A stretch of 64,000 nt of DNA from Plectosphaerella cucumerina. Lineage: Eukaryota; Ascomycota; Sordariomycetes; Glomerellales; Plectosphaerellaceae. Each line of letters begins with the position of its first letter. Within the stretch, counting starts at the first letter, position 1. The stretch covers positions 2,666,001 to 2,730,000 of the forward strand of contig JAGPXD010000006.1 of NCBI GenBank assembly GCA_020746995.1. The letters are read 5' to 3'. Under the pieces are notes generated by a model. The model made no database searches. It was not told the origin of the DNA and was given only the letters and a program-made list of their open reading frames with translations. Positions 40,373 through 52,036 of the stretch are shown here, piece after piece. The position numbers and the translations under genes were made by a program.

Positions 40373-42919
40373 ATGCCTCAGAACGAACTCATTCCTTCCG
40401 GCTGGGCCGTTGCCCCTTCGGCACAAGATGCCACCCACCCTTCCATCCAGCTGAGCTCCAGCAGCGCCGGCTCGGCCTTCAACTTCACATTCGAGGCGGT
40501 GCGTCCCAACATCTTCAGGACCACCTACACCTCAGACAGCCACCCAGTACCTCCTCATCCCAGCGTGCCTCGCGCCGAGGTCCGCCTGGGTGATGCGAAG
40601 CCCTCGGTGACATCCTCGGACACGTCCAAGAGGATTCAGTTCGGCGATGTCTACGCCACCGTCGAGTTCTCGGGCGAGACGCCTCATCTCTCGGTCGGCT
40701 TCGACGGCCAGGAGACTCCCCTTCTCCAGGACGTGCCCAACCGCTCTTACACGGTTGACGGGCCCGGCGTCGCTCACTACACCCGCTGCAACCGCAACAC
40801 CCTCCATGTCGGCCTCGGTGAGAAGGCCGCCCCCATGAACCTGTCCGGCCGCCGCTTCCAGCTCTCGGCCACAGACAGCTTCGGCTACGACGTGCACCGC
40901 ACCGATCCCCTCTACAAGAACATCCCTCTCCTCATCAACGCCACCCAGCACGGCTGCGTCGCCACCTTCTCGACCACGCACACCCGCGGCGAGTACTCGG
41001 TCGGCTCCGAGATGGACGGCATGTGGGGTTTCTACAAGGTCTACCGCCAGGACTTTGGCGGCCTCGAGGAGTACACCATCATCGGCAAGACCCTCAAGGA
41101 CGTCGTTACCGCCTACGCCGAGCTGGCCGGCTTCCCCCTGCTCGTGCCCCGCTGGGCATTTGGCTACCTCTCAGGCGGCATGAAGTACTCCATGCTCGAC
41201 GACCCGCCCGCGAGCGAGTCCCTCCTGGACCTCGCCCGCAAGATGAAGCTGCACGACATCCCCTGCTCGGCCTACCAGATGTCCTCGGGCTACACCGTGG
41301 CCGAGAAGCCGCCCAAGACGCGCAACGTCTTCACCTGGAACAGGCACCGCTTCCCGGACCCTGAGGGCTGGATCAAGGAGTACCACAGCCTCGGCATGCG
41401 TCTCATCGCCAACGTCAAGCCCTACCTCATCAACAGCCACCCCGAGTATCAGAAGCTCAAGGCCGCCGGCGGTCTCTTCACGGACCCGCGCACCGGCAAG
41501 CCGGCCGTGACCAAGCTGTGGAGCGCCGGTGGCGGTGAGAGTGACGATGGAGGCCACATCGACTTTACTTCTGAGGCGGGCTACAACTGGTGGTATGAGG
41601 GTGTCAAGGAGCTCGCGAAGCAGGGCATCGACTGCATGTGGAACGACAACAACGAGTACACCGTCACCTCGGATGACTGGGAGTGCGCCCTTGACCAAAA
41701 GTCTCTCGACGTGCCGGCGGGCCTGGAGAAGCGGCCGCAGGTCGGCCTCTGGGGTCGCAGCCTACACACGGAGCTGCACGCCAAGGCATCGCACGACGCT
41801 CTCCTCGAGGTTAACCCTGATGAGCGGCCCTTCGTGCTTACACGTAGCGCCACGGCGGGCACCATGCGCTACGCTTGCAGCACGTGGTCAGGCGACAACA
41901 CTACAAGCTGGCCGGGCATGAAGGGCGCCAACGCGCTCTCGCTCAACGCCGGCCTTAGCCTGATGCACTGCTACGGCCACGACATTGGCGGCTTCGAGGG
42001 CCCTCAGCCGTCGCCCGAGCTCCTCCTCCGTTGGGTCCAGCTGGGCATCTACTCACCCCGCTTCGCCATCAACTGCTTCAAGACGGGCACCGACAACAGC
42101 GTCGGCGACGTCATCGAGCCCTGGATGTACCCGTCCATCACCCATCTCGTGCGCAAGACCATCAAGCGCCGCTACGCCCTCATTCCCTACATCTACTCCC
42201 TCATGCTCGACAGCCACCGGTCCGCCACGCCACCGCAGCGCTGGACAGGCTGGGGCTACGAGGCCGACCCGGAGGTGTGGACCAACAGCGTCCTGACCGA
42301 CGGCGAGACGCAGTACTTCCTCGGCGACTCGTTGCTCATCGGCGGCGTGTACGAACCGGGCGTCAGCAAGGCGCGCGTCTACCTCCCGCGGGCATCCGAT
42401 GATGACGAGGGCTTCGTCAACCTCAACGCTCCTTACGAGTACCATGCCGCCGGCCAATGGGTCGACATTGACGCCGAGTGGCACGGCGCCGGCATCGCTG
42501 TGCTTGGAAAGGTGGGCGGCGCCGTACCCGTGGGCCGCGACGTGCAGGTTCTCTCGCCAGGCGAGAAGGAGAACGTCGCGAACCTGCCGCTGGACGACTA
42601 CCGTGCGGTTGAGATCTTCCCGCCGCAGGGCGCCTCCAAGGGCGGCAAGTGGCACGAAACGACGTGGCACGAGGACGATGGCGTGTCTGTCGTGACCAAG
42701 AATAGGGTGTCGTCATACACGATCGGGTACACGGCGGCTGAGGGCGAGATCCGCGTGAGGTTCGCGAGGGACGAGTCCTCGGGCTTCGAAGCGCCTTGGA
42801 AGAGCCTGGTGGTTGTGCTGCCGCCGGGTGACCTGAGGAAAGTTGTCAAGGAAGATGGTGGTGAGATCAAGGCGCTGGGTGTTGATGAGCAGGGCAGGTT
42901 CCAATTCGAGGTGCTGTGA
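40373..42919 (+). CDS. GH31 alpha-glucosidase/alpha-xylosidase-type glycoside hydrolase
   Basis: 848 aa, single exon, with a good ATG context (ATCATGCC). The glycoside hydrolase family 31 barrel is clear. The nucleophile motif is GIDCMWNDNNEYT (Asp at about residue 425), and the acid/base is in CSTWSGDNTTSW (Asp at about 508). HDIGGFEGPQPSPELLLRW and RYALIPYIYSLM follow, then the C-terminal beta domains. The N-terminal galactose-mutarotase-like domain is also present (LSVGFDGQETP). There is no signal peptide, so it is probably intracellular. That differs from secreted maltases and suggests a role on imported oligosaccharides or in glycogen/maltose turnover. The retaining hydrolysis mechanism is family knowledge. 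The exact linkage specificity (alpha-1,4, alpha-1,3 or xyloside) cannot be assigned. Confidence 0.93.
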   Translation: MPQNELIPSGWAVAPSAQDATHPSIQLSSSSAGSAFNFTFEAVRPNIFRTTYTSDSHPVPPHPSVPRAEVRLGDAKPSVTSSDTSKRIQFGDVYATVEFSGETPHLSVGFDGQETPLLQDVPNRSYTVDGPGVAHYTRCNRNTLHVGLGEKAAPMNLSGRRFQLSATDSFGYDVHRTDPLYKNIPLLINATQHGCVATFSTTHTRGEYSVGSEMDGMWGFYKVYRQDFGGLEEYTIIGKTLKDVVTAYAELAGFPLLVPRWAFGYLSGGMKYSMLDDPPASESLLDLARKMKLHDIPCSAYQMSSGYTVAEKPPKTRNVFTWNRHRFPDPEGWIKEYHSLGMRLIANVKPYLINSHPEYQKLKAAGGLFTDPRTGKPAVTKLWSAGGGESDDGGHIDFTSEAGYNWWYEGVKELAKQGIDCMWNDNNEYTVTSDDWECALDQKSLDVPAGLEKRPQVGLWGRSLHTELHAKASHDALLEVNPDERPFVLTRSATAGTMRYACSTWSGDNTTSWPGMKGANALSLNAGLSLMHCYGHDIGGFEGPQPSPELLLRWVQLGIYSPRFAINCFKTGTDNSVGDVIEPWMYPSITHLVRKTIKRRYALIPYIYSLMLDSHRSATPPQRWTGWGYEADPEVWTNSVLTDGETQYFLGDSLLIGGVYEPGVSKARVYLPRASDDDEGFVNLNAPYEYHAAGQWVDIDAEWHGAGIAVLGKVGGAVPVGRDVQVLSPGEKENVANLPLDDYRAVEIFPPQGASKGGKWHETTWHEDDGVSVVTKNRVSSYTIGYTAAEGEIRVRFARDESSGFEAPWKSLVVVLPPGDLRKVVKEDGGEIKALGVDEQGRFQFEVL

Positions 42920-43785
42920 GGGTGAAATTGTAGAGTAGTTGCCCGCCCGTCTGGGTGCAAAAATGAAGCGTGCATTGTTTGTATCAGAACCTCAGCTGGA
43001 GTCATGTTGGTCCTCTGGTGATACGGCTGCGCTGTGAAGCGGCGTATGCAATTGGATTGTCCATCGTCTTCGATTCCCGTGGTTGAATTTGTGGCCGAGC
43101 TGATGAGATGGTTGTTGACGTTTACTGAAGTTGGTGATGATGATGATGGAGGCGGAAAACTTCCTGGGCGCGCAGCAGCGGGACCTGCCGCTTGATTGTC
43201 GCCAAGACCCACAGCCACACGGGGCTAATCGCTAGTGGCGTCGCATTGCCCTTATGACTAAGCTGAAACGACAGGCGGACCCCGGATTCGCAGAGACGCC
43301 CTCGGACTAAACGGGACACGCAATTCGGCCCTCCAAACCGCTGCCGCCCGCCAGACAAGCCGGAGTCCAGTGTCGTCGAGTCGAACACCGGCAATCACCT
43401 CTTCCTTCAACCACCACACCCCTGGCATCAATCGCCAGTCGCGCCAGCCAGTACGACCACATCGCATCGCCTTGCTTCTCTCGGCCTGTTCATGTCTTTT
43501 GTTTCCTGACAACCGCCTCCGCCCTTTCGATTCCCGCCGCCCCGGGCCACGCGGCAACCTTTCCCTTTGATTCCCCCTGTCTCCTATCCAGACATTACCT
43601 ATCTATCTATCTATCTAGCCTCTCGCCTCTCGCCTCTGCCGACCCATCTCGCCTCGTCCACCCGGGCCATTGCCCTCCCATCCTAGTCGATCTTTTAATG
43701 GCTGTATAGCTTCGATACTTCCCGCCACTCTCTTTGACGCCTCTCGACGACCAAGCCGCGACTTGCTCCCACATTCTCCGCCGTC
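42920..43785. other. Intergenic with CT-rich promoter
   Basis: No gene was seen. The last ~250 bases are pyrimidine-rich, including the tetranucleotide repeat at 43598-43617, and act as a likely leader for the downstream gene. Confidence 0.5.
43598..43617. repeat. (CTAT)n microsatellite
   Basis: About five CTAT units in the leader of the transferrin-receptor-like gene. Confidence 0.85.
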
Positions 43786-46574
43786 ATGCCCAACGACGGG
43801 GGCCACCGCTACGAAGCGGTTCCGATCCCCAGCTACGATGAAGCCATAGCCGACGGCCCTGCCAACTGGCCTCCGCCATCACCGAGCGACGACCGCAACC
43901 AGTCCGAATCCCAGTCCCTCCTTTTCACACAACCAGGCGCGCCTTCCTCTTCGTCACGGCGACCTAACCGGTACCGGCAACCGACGGTCGAGTCGGATGA
44001 CGAGGATGGCCTGTTGAGTAGTGATGACGATGGCGACGAGACGGCATACGTGCGCAGGGAAATGCAAGAGCTGGAGATTGGAGAGCCCGATCACGGTTCA
44101 AGATCAATATGGGGAAAGCGCATGCCCTTCTCGTTATCCCTGCCACAGTGGAAGTGGGCGTGGAGGTGGCGGCTGCCAAGACTCAACACGACCATCCGGC
44201 TACCATCTGGCCCTGGCGAGTCTTCCACTGATGAAGATGGCGACAACGACAGAGCTGCGCGGAGGAGATGCAGCAACTGGCCCAGGCCCAACTTCGAGCA
44301 CGTCAACGGCAGGGCGGTTGCGCTCCTCGTCGCACGCGTCTTCGCCATCACCCTCGTCATGGGATTCCTCTACATCGTCTTTGTCAGCGACGTCTTCGAC
44401 ACCATGGCCCGACGCCTCGGCGCCTTCCAGCGCTACAACGCCGACGAGGTGCGGCGATGGGTGCAGGCCCATATCGAGCCGAGGGGTATGCGCGCTTGCG
44501 TCCGGATATACAACGAGTACGCCCACCTGGCCGGAACCGAGGGTGACTACGCGCTTGCTCTGGACATGCAAGCCATGTTCCAGAAGGCGCAGCTCGACTC
44601 GATTCACATCGACGAGTACTACACCTACCTCAACTATCCCAAGCCCCAGGGCCGGTCTGTCGAGATCCTCGATAAGGACGGCAAGCCAGTGTGGAAGGCC
44701 CAGATCGAGGAGCCGGACCCAGGCACCGAGAAGGAGGGATATCAGACCCTCGCCTTCCATGCCCTTTCCAAGACGGGTGAGGCCAAGGGTCGCCTCCTCT
44801 ACGCCAACTACGGCTCTCCCGAAGACTTCGAGGCTCTCAAGAACAAGGGGATCGATACAAAGGGTGCCATTGCCCTCGTCCGGTACTACGGTACACCTGG
44901 CGGTGCCGGACTCAAGGTCAAAGCCGCCGAGATGGCTGGTTTCGCCGGCTGCCTCATCTACAGCGACCCTGCCGACGATGGCTTCCGCCTGGGCGACGTC
45001 GCGCCGAACGGCAGGTTCATGCCGCAGGATGCCGTGCACCGGACCTCGGTGGGCTTGTCCAACTGGGTGCTTGGCGATCCTCTCACACCTGGCTGGCCCA
45101 GCAAACTAAAGGACTTTCCTCGGGAGGAAGTTGACAAGTCGCCCGGTCTCACCAAGATCCCCAGCCTGCCACTGTCCTGGAAGGACGCCAAGGAGCTCCT
45201 CCAGAAGCTCAAGGGTAAGGGTGAGAAGGCTCCGGACTCTTGGAAGGGTGGCGTCCCTGACGTCGAGTGGTGGATCGGCGGCGACGACTCCCCCATGGTT
45301 TATCTCAAGAACGACCAGGACGAAGAGAAGAAGCAGGAGATCTGGAACGTCTACGCCAAGATCCAGGGCGTCGAGCAAAACTCAAAGTCCATCGTCATCG
45401 GGAACCCCCGCGATGCGCTGGCGTTCGGCGCCACTGGGCCTCACAGCGGCACCGCCGTCATGGTGGAGCTGGCCCGCGTCTTCGGCTTGCTCATGGAAAA
45501 GGGATGGCGGCCGCTGAGGACAATCGAGTTTATGTCCTGGGACGGCTCGCAGTACAACATGATTGGGTCGACTGAATACGTCGAGAACAACGTCGAGCGG
45601 TTGCGGCGGGACGCCTTCGCCTATATCAACCTCGACGAGGCCGTCTCGGGCAGCGAACTGCACGCCTCGGGCTCGCCCGTCTTCCACAGCGCCCTCAAGC
45701 GCGCCATGGGACACATCGAGGACCCAATCTTCAACAAGACCCTCTTCCGTATGTGGGACGACCGCCATGGCGAGATCGAGAGCCTGAATAACGTCGACGG
45801 TGACTGGGCCGCCTTCCAGGATATTGCCGGCACGAGTTCGATCCAGCTGCAGTTCCGCGGCGAGCCGTACCCCCGCGACTCGAGCTATAACAACCTCAAC
45901 TGGGTCGAGAAGGTCGGTGACCCTGGTTTCGTCTACCACAGCCTTATGGCGCAGCTCGTCGCGCTCCTGGTGCTCGAGCTCGCCGACCGCCCCATTATGC
46001 CATTCGACATCAGCGCCTTCACCAAGAAGATGGATGGCTGGGCTGACGACCTCAACATCTGGATCAAAGACCAGCTTCGCGAGCGTGGCGAAGGTGTCGA
46101 ACTCAAGTCCCTCAAGCTCGACGAGCTCAAGGTTGCTATCAACGAGGCAATGAGTGCCGCGAAGACCATTGGAGAGTGGGAGACCACCTGGGACAGCATC
46201 GTCCTGTCCAACGGTGGCTGGGAGTCTTCCGGCCTCAACGCCAAGCGGCTGGGGTACAACAACCAGGTGGCCATGTTTGAGACGGCCCTGCTGGATCCTG
46301 ATGAACAGGCAGGCGGCGTAAGTAGTTGGCACAGCCTCCCCTTTGACCTCGTGCTAACTTGCCGTAGATGCCCGACCGCAAACAGTTCAAGCATCTCGTC
46401 TTCGGCCCCGAGACATGGCCCTCAGGCAAGGACGCCCACTTCCCCGCCATCCGCGCCGCCATCGAGAACGGCAACTGGGAGGACGCGGATAGGCGCATCT
46501 CCATGACAGCCGAGCGGATACGAAAGGCCGCCCAGCTCCTGTTGCAGGACTCGGCGGCCATGGTGGACGACTAG
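43786..46574 (+). CDS. Transferrin receptor/GCPII-like type II membrane protein, predicted non-catalytic (Tre1/Tre2-like)
   Basis: Model: 43786-46317, 46368-46574; 912 aa. A ~170-residue acidic cytosolic N-terminus (with a PSYDEA segment resembling a degenerate PY motif) precedes one membrane helix (ALLVARVFAITLVMGFLYIV). A PA domain follows at about 330-420 (RLLYANYGSPEDFEALKNKG), then an M28 peptidase-like domain near 530-720, and a C-terminal transferrin-receptor dimerisation-like domain. In active GCPII the zinc ligands lie in GHRD, D-P-x-S-G and D-A-E-E-F. Here these read GNPRDA, GPHSGT and DGSQY, so His, Asp and both Glu are lost, while the later Asp (NLDE) and His (YHS) remain. Hydrolysis is therefore unlikely. 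Yeast Tre1/Tre2 are comparable inactive members acting in Bsd2/Rsp5-dependent sorting of metal transporters; a similar role is inference. Confidence 0.9.
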
Positions 46575-47164
46575 CAGCCCGCCGCGGCGGAGCCGGCCTG
46601 GGAAGGGAAGGAAGCGTGATGCGAACCGGTGAGAGGATGGCGAAAGAGGGGGAACACTTCCCGAGGCCACAAGGCTCAACTACTACTACACTACAACACG
46701 TCATTTTGTTTGTTTTCCTGTACACAACCCCCTGTTCTCGGCGAAGGTGGGAGGATAAGAAGACTCATTCACACCACATCCATGCCGACACGATAGTAGG
46801 GGAAGGGCATGAGCGACGCTGCTTTTTGATATTTTCCCTTTTTTAACCCTGTTCATTAGTCGAAACATTGAAAACTTCTTCCCAAAACAAGGGGGGCCTC
46901 GTCACCTTTTGCAACAGAAGGGTTTTTCTTTCCGGGAAGTCTGCGCGCTGGAACGAAACGAGAAAAAAACAAAAGATACAAAAGGTATGTACAGAGGGCT
47001 GCCCCTCAGTTTCGCGGGGGTCCGCCACGACTGCTGGCATGCTTGGCTGTGGTGTGTGTGGTATGAACAAAAAACTGCCCCTCCCTTCTCTGGTGCTCGA
47101 AGCCTCCACTGCATCTTTTCAAATCATCATCAGCCGGCCCCCCCTTTCGCTCGTCTCGCCCCGT
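46575..47164. other. Convergent 3' region
   Basis: Holds the 3' UTRs of two tail-to-tail genes. No gene was seen. Confidence 0.55.
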
Positions 47165-50130
47165 TTACTTGGGGTAAAGGACGACGCCCTCGTACTGGCG
47201 GCTCTTGATGTTCTCCAGCGTCGAGTGGAAGTGGCGCTTGCTGTTCTCTATCGACGCGGAGTCCTGCTGGTTACCGGCCAGGTTGGAGTGGATGAGCTCG
47301 ATGAGCCCGTTGAGGTATTTGGTCGTCACCTGTGAGGGAGTTAGCATGATGGGAGAAGAGGTAGGGAGGCCAAAGGGGATGGACATACGGCCTCGTTCTG
47401 CTGGTCGAAGTAGTAGACATAGCGGTCGAGGATCTCAACGAACAACTCAATGGATGCTGCCGTCTCCATGCATGAGTCGGCGACACGGAGTGCCCTCTGC
47501 AGGCACTCGAGCACTCGCTTTCCGTCGCGGTAGAGCTGTATCACGTCAGTATTGATCAACCCGTCCCTGGTAGAGCGGCCTACCTCGGTGTCGTCGTTCT
47601 CGCCGTTGGCGGCCACAGGCGTCGCCCACCACAGGTGGCTTGCCAGATAAACCGCGCGGCACTGGTCCGGTTTCCTCAGCAGCTTGCTGCCGTGCTGGGC
47701 GCACTTTGTGATTAGGGTGTCGTAGTTCTCCTTGCCGAAATTTCTCGTCTGGTGGAGGGACGAAGCGATGACGCAAACAGCCTGGAACTGCGCCTTGGAG
47801 TCCGAGATGGCCTCCTCGTATACTGTGAAAGCCTGGGCGAAGAACTCGTAGGCTACCTCCTCGAATCCAGTCTGGTCGGCCGTCTGGCCGGCGGCGCAGA
47901 AGAGTCTCAACGCCAGCTCGGCACCGCCAGGCCCGTTGACGCGAGTGTAGAGCGTGCTGAGAGCCGAGTGCATGAACTTGAAGAGAGCGTTGCTCTGCGT
48001 CTCCCAGTTGTCCTCGTAGTGCTCCCTGGCCTTGAACCTTCGTGCGAGCTTCATCGATGCCGTGATGAGCGGTGGTGTCGTCGTGCGAATTCTCTCGTTG
48101 CCCTCAGCAAACGCCTTCCTGGCCATTTGCAGGAGCTTGAATTGTGTGTCGTTCTTCTCGCCGTCGATCAGGTGCACGATGCGTGCGAGCCACCCCTGCT
48201 CCTCGATCGTCTCGTCCGTCTCCACCGGCCTGCGCTGTGCGACACCGGAGTAGTTGGGCTGCTGCTGCGATCCCTCCTTGATGAGGACCTTGAGCACCTC
48301 GAGCACGTTCTCCAACTGGCTAACCGTGGAGATCTTGGTCTGGTTACGCAACAGGGCGCGCGCCACCTCGCCAGCAACTGCCCGCCGCGTGGGGTAGGAC
48401 TGCGACTGGAAGAGGGGAACATATGTGGGAAGGGACAGCGCGGTGAAGAGCGAGACGTAGCGGTTGATAGGACCCTGTAGGAGCGCAAGGAGGCTCTGCT
48501 GCGCCTGGGGAGAGTGAAGATCCGCGTTGTTGGCGTTCTCCCTGACCTTAACAGTGGCATATTCGAGAATTTGGTTGACGTAGTCCAGACGCTCGGGGTA
48601 GATGTTGAGGGCCAGGTTCGTCAACGAGTGCAGCAGGGCGATGGTATCGGGAATCGGCAGGTGTTGCACCTCGACGAGATTCTTGACCTGGGCGAAGAAG
48701 ATCTCGTACAGCTGGACGTTATGTGTGATGCTCTTCTCTGCCGGGGCTGCGGCTTCCTCTCCTGACTGATCTTGGGTTGTCTCCTCGGCGGCCTCAGACC
48801 CGTTGACTGCTGTCTCCTCGGTTTCGGCCACAGACGGAGCAGTCTCTTCCGTGGTCGGCTCTTCCGTTGACTCGCCATCTCCGTTGGCCTTGCTCGAGTC
48901 CGCGTCTTCCGCCGTCTCGGTCTCCTTGCCCTTTGTCGACTCCGTGGCAGGCGGGGTTTCCGGAGCGTCTTTGGCGAGCTGCACCTTCTCTAGCAGGCTT
49001 GCCAGGGCCTCCTCCTCGACCTTTCCTCTGTCATCATCACCGTTGGCCGAGGCCTCGCGGTCGGCGTAGTCAGACAGCCTATCCATCAGACCGGTGACAA
49101 TAGCCTTGACGTTGACGTGAGGGTTCAGGCGCGAGACGGCGCCCAGGAACTGGTCGAGAGTGTGGAGGTGGAACTCGTCGGGGAAGACCTGGGTGATGAC
49201 CTCGAGCAGGTACTCCTGCGCGAGGACGTCGCGACACTGAACAACCTGTTCCAGCAGCGGGGCAAGAATGCCGCTCTTGTACGTCTCGAGGTCCACGAGC
49301 TGGCTAAGCCTCACGATGTTGCTGCCGACAAGCAGCTGGAGTTCCTTGCGCTCTCGTGTCCTCTGTTCCCTCTCTCTCGAATGGCCCTGGTGCTGCAGAC
49401 GCACCCACAGCTTATTCATTTCGACAAAGTTGGTGAGGATGAAGTTGATCGAGTCGGAGAGGTTGCCCTCGGGGCCATCGCCATCGCCGGCGGGGAGGTA
49501 GTCGCGGGCCTGTCCGGAGAGGTAATAGCGGAGGAAGAGACCGCGGATCGGGTGTTGGACACCCCTGCTCATGTCCATCATGTCCTTCATGAGTTCCTTT
49601 ACTGGCGCATCCTCGATGGACATGTAGGCAGTGCCGACTGTAATCATAAGGTAGAGTCGGGGGACAATATTTCCGGCGTATTGGACGAGTTCGTAGAGAT
49701 CGGCAAGGTGGTTGACGGGATGACTTTCTCGCAGGTGAACCGAGAGGTATCGGAGGGCATCGAAGACGGCCATGTAGAGTTCGTAGTATTGTTTGGGCCC
49801 GAGACTACTCGTTCGGAGCTCGGATACAAGGGTCGAGCTGTAGGTCGGTCGGCATCAGCGGTGCTCTGCTTGCGCCAGGGTATAGCAACTGGTGTGCCAG
49901 CAAGTAGGTGGAGAAGCCGCAGCCAGACACAGCGACGAACTTCTCGCACTCTTGCAGGTGTGCCGCGCGCCGCCAGGGGCAGGGATGACGTACCAGCACT
50001 TGAGCGCATCCATGAGCTTGCCGGGCGAGTCGAGGCACTTGCGCATCATGGCGGTTTGTTGCCGCACGGCGACCAGGGCATCCTCCATCAGGCGGGCCTG
50101 GTCCTCTGGGGGGACCGGTGTCGCAGTCAT
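47165..50130 (-). CDS. VPS35: Retromer subunit VPS35
   Basis: Model in transcript order: 50130-49994, 49837-47584, 47535-47389, 47329-47165; 900 aa, the usual length for filamentous fungi. It is the alpha-solenoid core of retromer, which recovers cargo from endosomes to the Golgi. The N-terminus spans exon 1 and 2 (QMARLMEDAL-type helix, LMDALKC, then GPKQYYELYMAVFDALRYLS). The hallmark PRLYLM motif occurs at about residue 106 (NIVPRLYLMITVG). A Glu/Thr-rich disordered insertion in the middle (about residues 330-400) is common in fungal orthologues. The C-terminus, recovered by the last intron, reads TTKYLNGLIELIHSNLAGNQ and ends YEGVVLYPK. The 48-nt penultimate intron is in frame and stop-free, so a naive reading would keep it. 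Start at 50130 is chosen by homology; an in-frame ATG 23 codons upstream exists. Confidence 0.95.
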
Positions 50131-51202
50131 GGCGTCGTTGCCGAACCGGCGGGGCAGCGATGGGGGCGAGGCGGGAGGTTGGCTTGAGGGAACAAGCAAG
50201 CAAGCTTATCGCATGTGGGATGAGCCGGGATGGTTGTCTCGGAGCGTCGGAGAGACAATTGACGCAGCTCGTGGGATCGCGGGGTGCGCCGGGAGGCTGA
50301 TGCGATTGCTGAAGGAGGCGGCCGCGACAAGACTAAGCGGAGGGTTGGCAGACGGGAAGCAAGCTGGCGACGAGGAGTCGGGGAGCTCTCTCGGGCGTTG
50401 ATGGCGGCATGTCGGGGGGAGGTGCCTAGGTACGCGTCACGTGGCGCCCGCCGTTGTGACTAAGGCGGGTCGGGTTGACCGAGTCACCGAGGCCAGTGTC
50501 GTCACCGCTGTCCGCACCTGCCTTGTTCGACTCGAGCAGATCCAGGGCCAGGTCTTCAACCGAGCAACCATTGACAAACAAAGCCTTGAAAGCTACGACA
50601 TGTGTCTTTTCTCTCCAGAAATTATCCAAGATCTTGATGTCCTCTCCCGGAGAAACAATCAGAACCCGGTCCTTTCCGGCCCAACTGTCCATGCCCTAGT
50701 CGCTCCAACATCTTTCAACCGTCAGCATTTGGAATCTGCACCACCCATACGTCTCCTCCGGAGTCCAAACCACCAGTTGACTCATGCTTAAAGTACTGTC
50801 AGCGAATGTTGCCGACGCTACAGCAGCTTCACCGCCATTCATGGCCCGCGAAGAGATTATGTTGCCCTTCATCGTTCGGGGTAGCCAACCCACACAATTC
50901 ATCTGACAGCCTAACCGCACGCTGATCGCATCTATCGTCAGCCACCACCGTAGACCCCAAAGCTTTCTTCCAGTCGGAAGACTACTGCCGCATACTAACT
51001 TGAGAACTGGCCGGCAAGGTCACGGTACTTAAAGCGCGACCAGCGCAGACCCATTGGGTGTCGGGTACCCTGATGGCCACCTACAGATCAAGCCATGGTC
51101 CTCCCCCTTTCCTCGAGACAGATGGGAGCTTTCACTTGACAGACCACTTCAGTTCCTCTTTATTGCTGAGAAACACACTGCTTCCACGCTTACATTCACA
51201 TC
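50131..51202. other. Divergent promoter region, possible unrecognised small gene
   Basis: Lies between VPS35 and the plus-strand DUF-type gene. Minus-strand frames at 50426-50692 and 50696-50920 look moderately protein-like but do not join by any splice I can support. Nothing is called. Confidence 0.4.
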
Positions 51203-52036
51203 ATGACGCTCGAGACGACGCCCCCTTTTCTCCGTATCCCCGTTGAGATCCGCCTCATCATCTACGGCTTCCTCCTCCAGGATGGTGGCCGGCGAGAGCT
51301 GGACATTCGTCACAAATCCATCGGCCGATGTTGCGTTGACCATGAACGTCACCGAGTGCTTGATACATATCGTCGCACATCGTACTTTGCACAACAGTCT
51401 ACGGGCCTGGCGTTCCGCTGCAACTACTACAAGACGACGTATGCGCTTGCCTCGGGCGAGCCCATGTCCACGACTTTCATGGCAGTGAACCGCCAGATCC
51501 ATACCGAGTCGACATATCTGTTGTACGGCCGACATACTTTCAACTTCGACTGCGACATTGAGGCCGTGACATGCTTCTTCGGCGATCTCACACCACGCTC
51601 GCGCTCGCTCGTCCAGGAAGTTACCATGCGGAAGCGCAGCCCACTGAGGCTTGCACACAACGAGTACATGGACTGGCTGCGTGCCTGCGTGTACCTGTCC
51701 GAGCTTCCCAACATTCGCCGGGTCAAAATCGTCGTCGAAGGCGGGCAGCCTCCGTCATATGCCCTTGGTGACCTCCCTCTGCGAAGACTCGAGGTATCTG
51801 ATCTCCGGCTACTGAGGGATGTCCAGCAGCGGACCATCACCTGGGTGGAAAGCCTCAAGGCATTTGCAAAGCTGGAGACATTAGAAATTTGTGCGCAGAT
51901 GAAGCACATGGCCAAGCCTGAGAGCTCCGACGCTCTGCAGTACGCCATGTTCTCATTGTCCATCGAGACAACGCTGGCCGACTTTTTGAGACAAGATTAC
52001 CAGCTTCCCGTGGCTGTGTCGAGGGCGATAGACTGA
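51203..52036 (+). CDS. Fungal 2EXR/DUF7730-like (F-box-like leader) protein
   Basis: 277 aa, single exon, ATG in context ATCATGACG. The N-terminus, FLRIPVEIRLIIYGFLLQDG, is the LPxEIRxxIYxxLL helix pair that opens a large Pezizomycotina family related to F-box N-termini. About 75 residues later comes the partner motif FMAVNRQIHTESTYLLYGRH followed by TFNFDCD. The rest is helical with leucine-rich spacing (LPNIRRVKIVVEGG). The family is common in many copies in filamentous fungi and has no established function; a protein-interaction or ubiquitin-ligase adaptor role is only inferred. Confidence 0.82.
   Translation: MTLETTPPFLRIPVEIRLIIYGFLLQDGGRRELDIRHKSIGRCCVDHERHRVLDTYRRTSYFAQQSTGLAFRCNYYKTTYALASGEPMSTTFMAVNRQIHTESTYLLYGRHTFNFDCDIEAVTCFFGDLTPRSRSLVQEVTMRKRSPLRLAHNEYMDWLRACVYLSELPNIRRVKIVVEGGQPPSYALGDLPLRRLEVSDLRLLRDVQQRTITWVESLKAFAKLETLEICAQMKHMAKPESSDALQYAMFSLSIETTLADFLRQDYQLPVAVSRAID

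Noticed and set aside
44200..45039. 279-codon minus-strand frame inside the transferrin-receptor-like gene
   Set aside because: Antisense shadow of a conserved coding region.
50426..50920. Two adjacent minus-strand frames that look mildly protein-like
   Set aside because: I could not find a splice that joins them in frame, and neither has a known motif.
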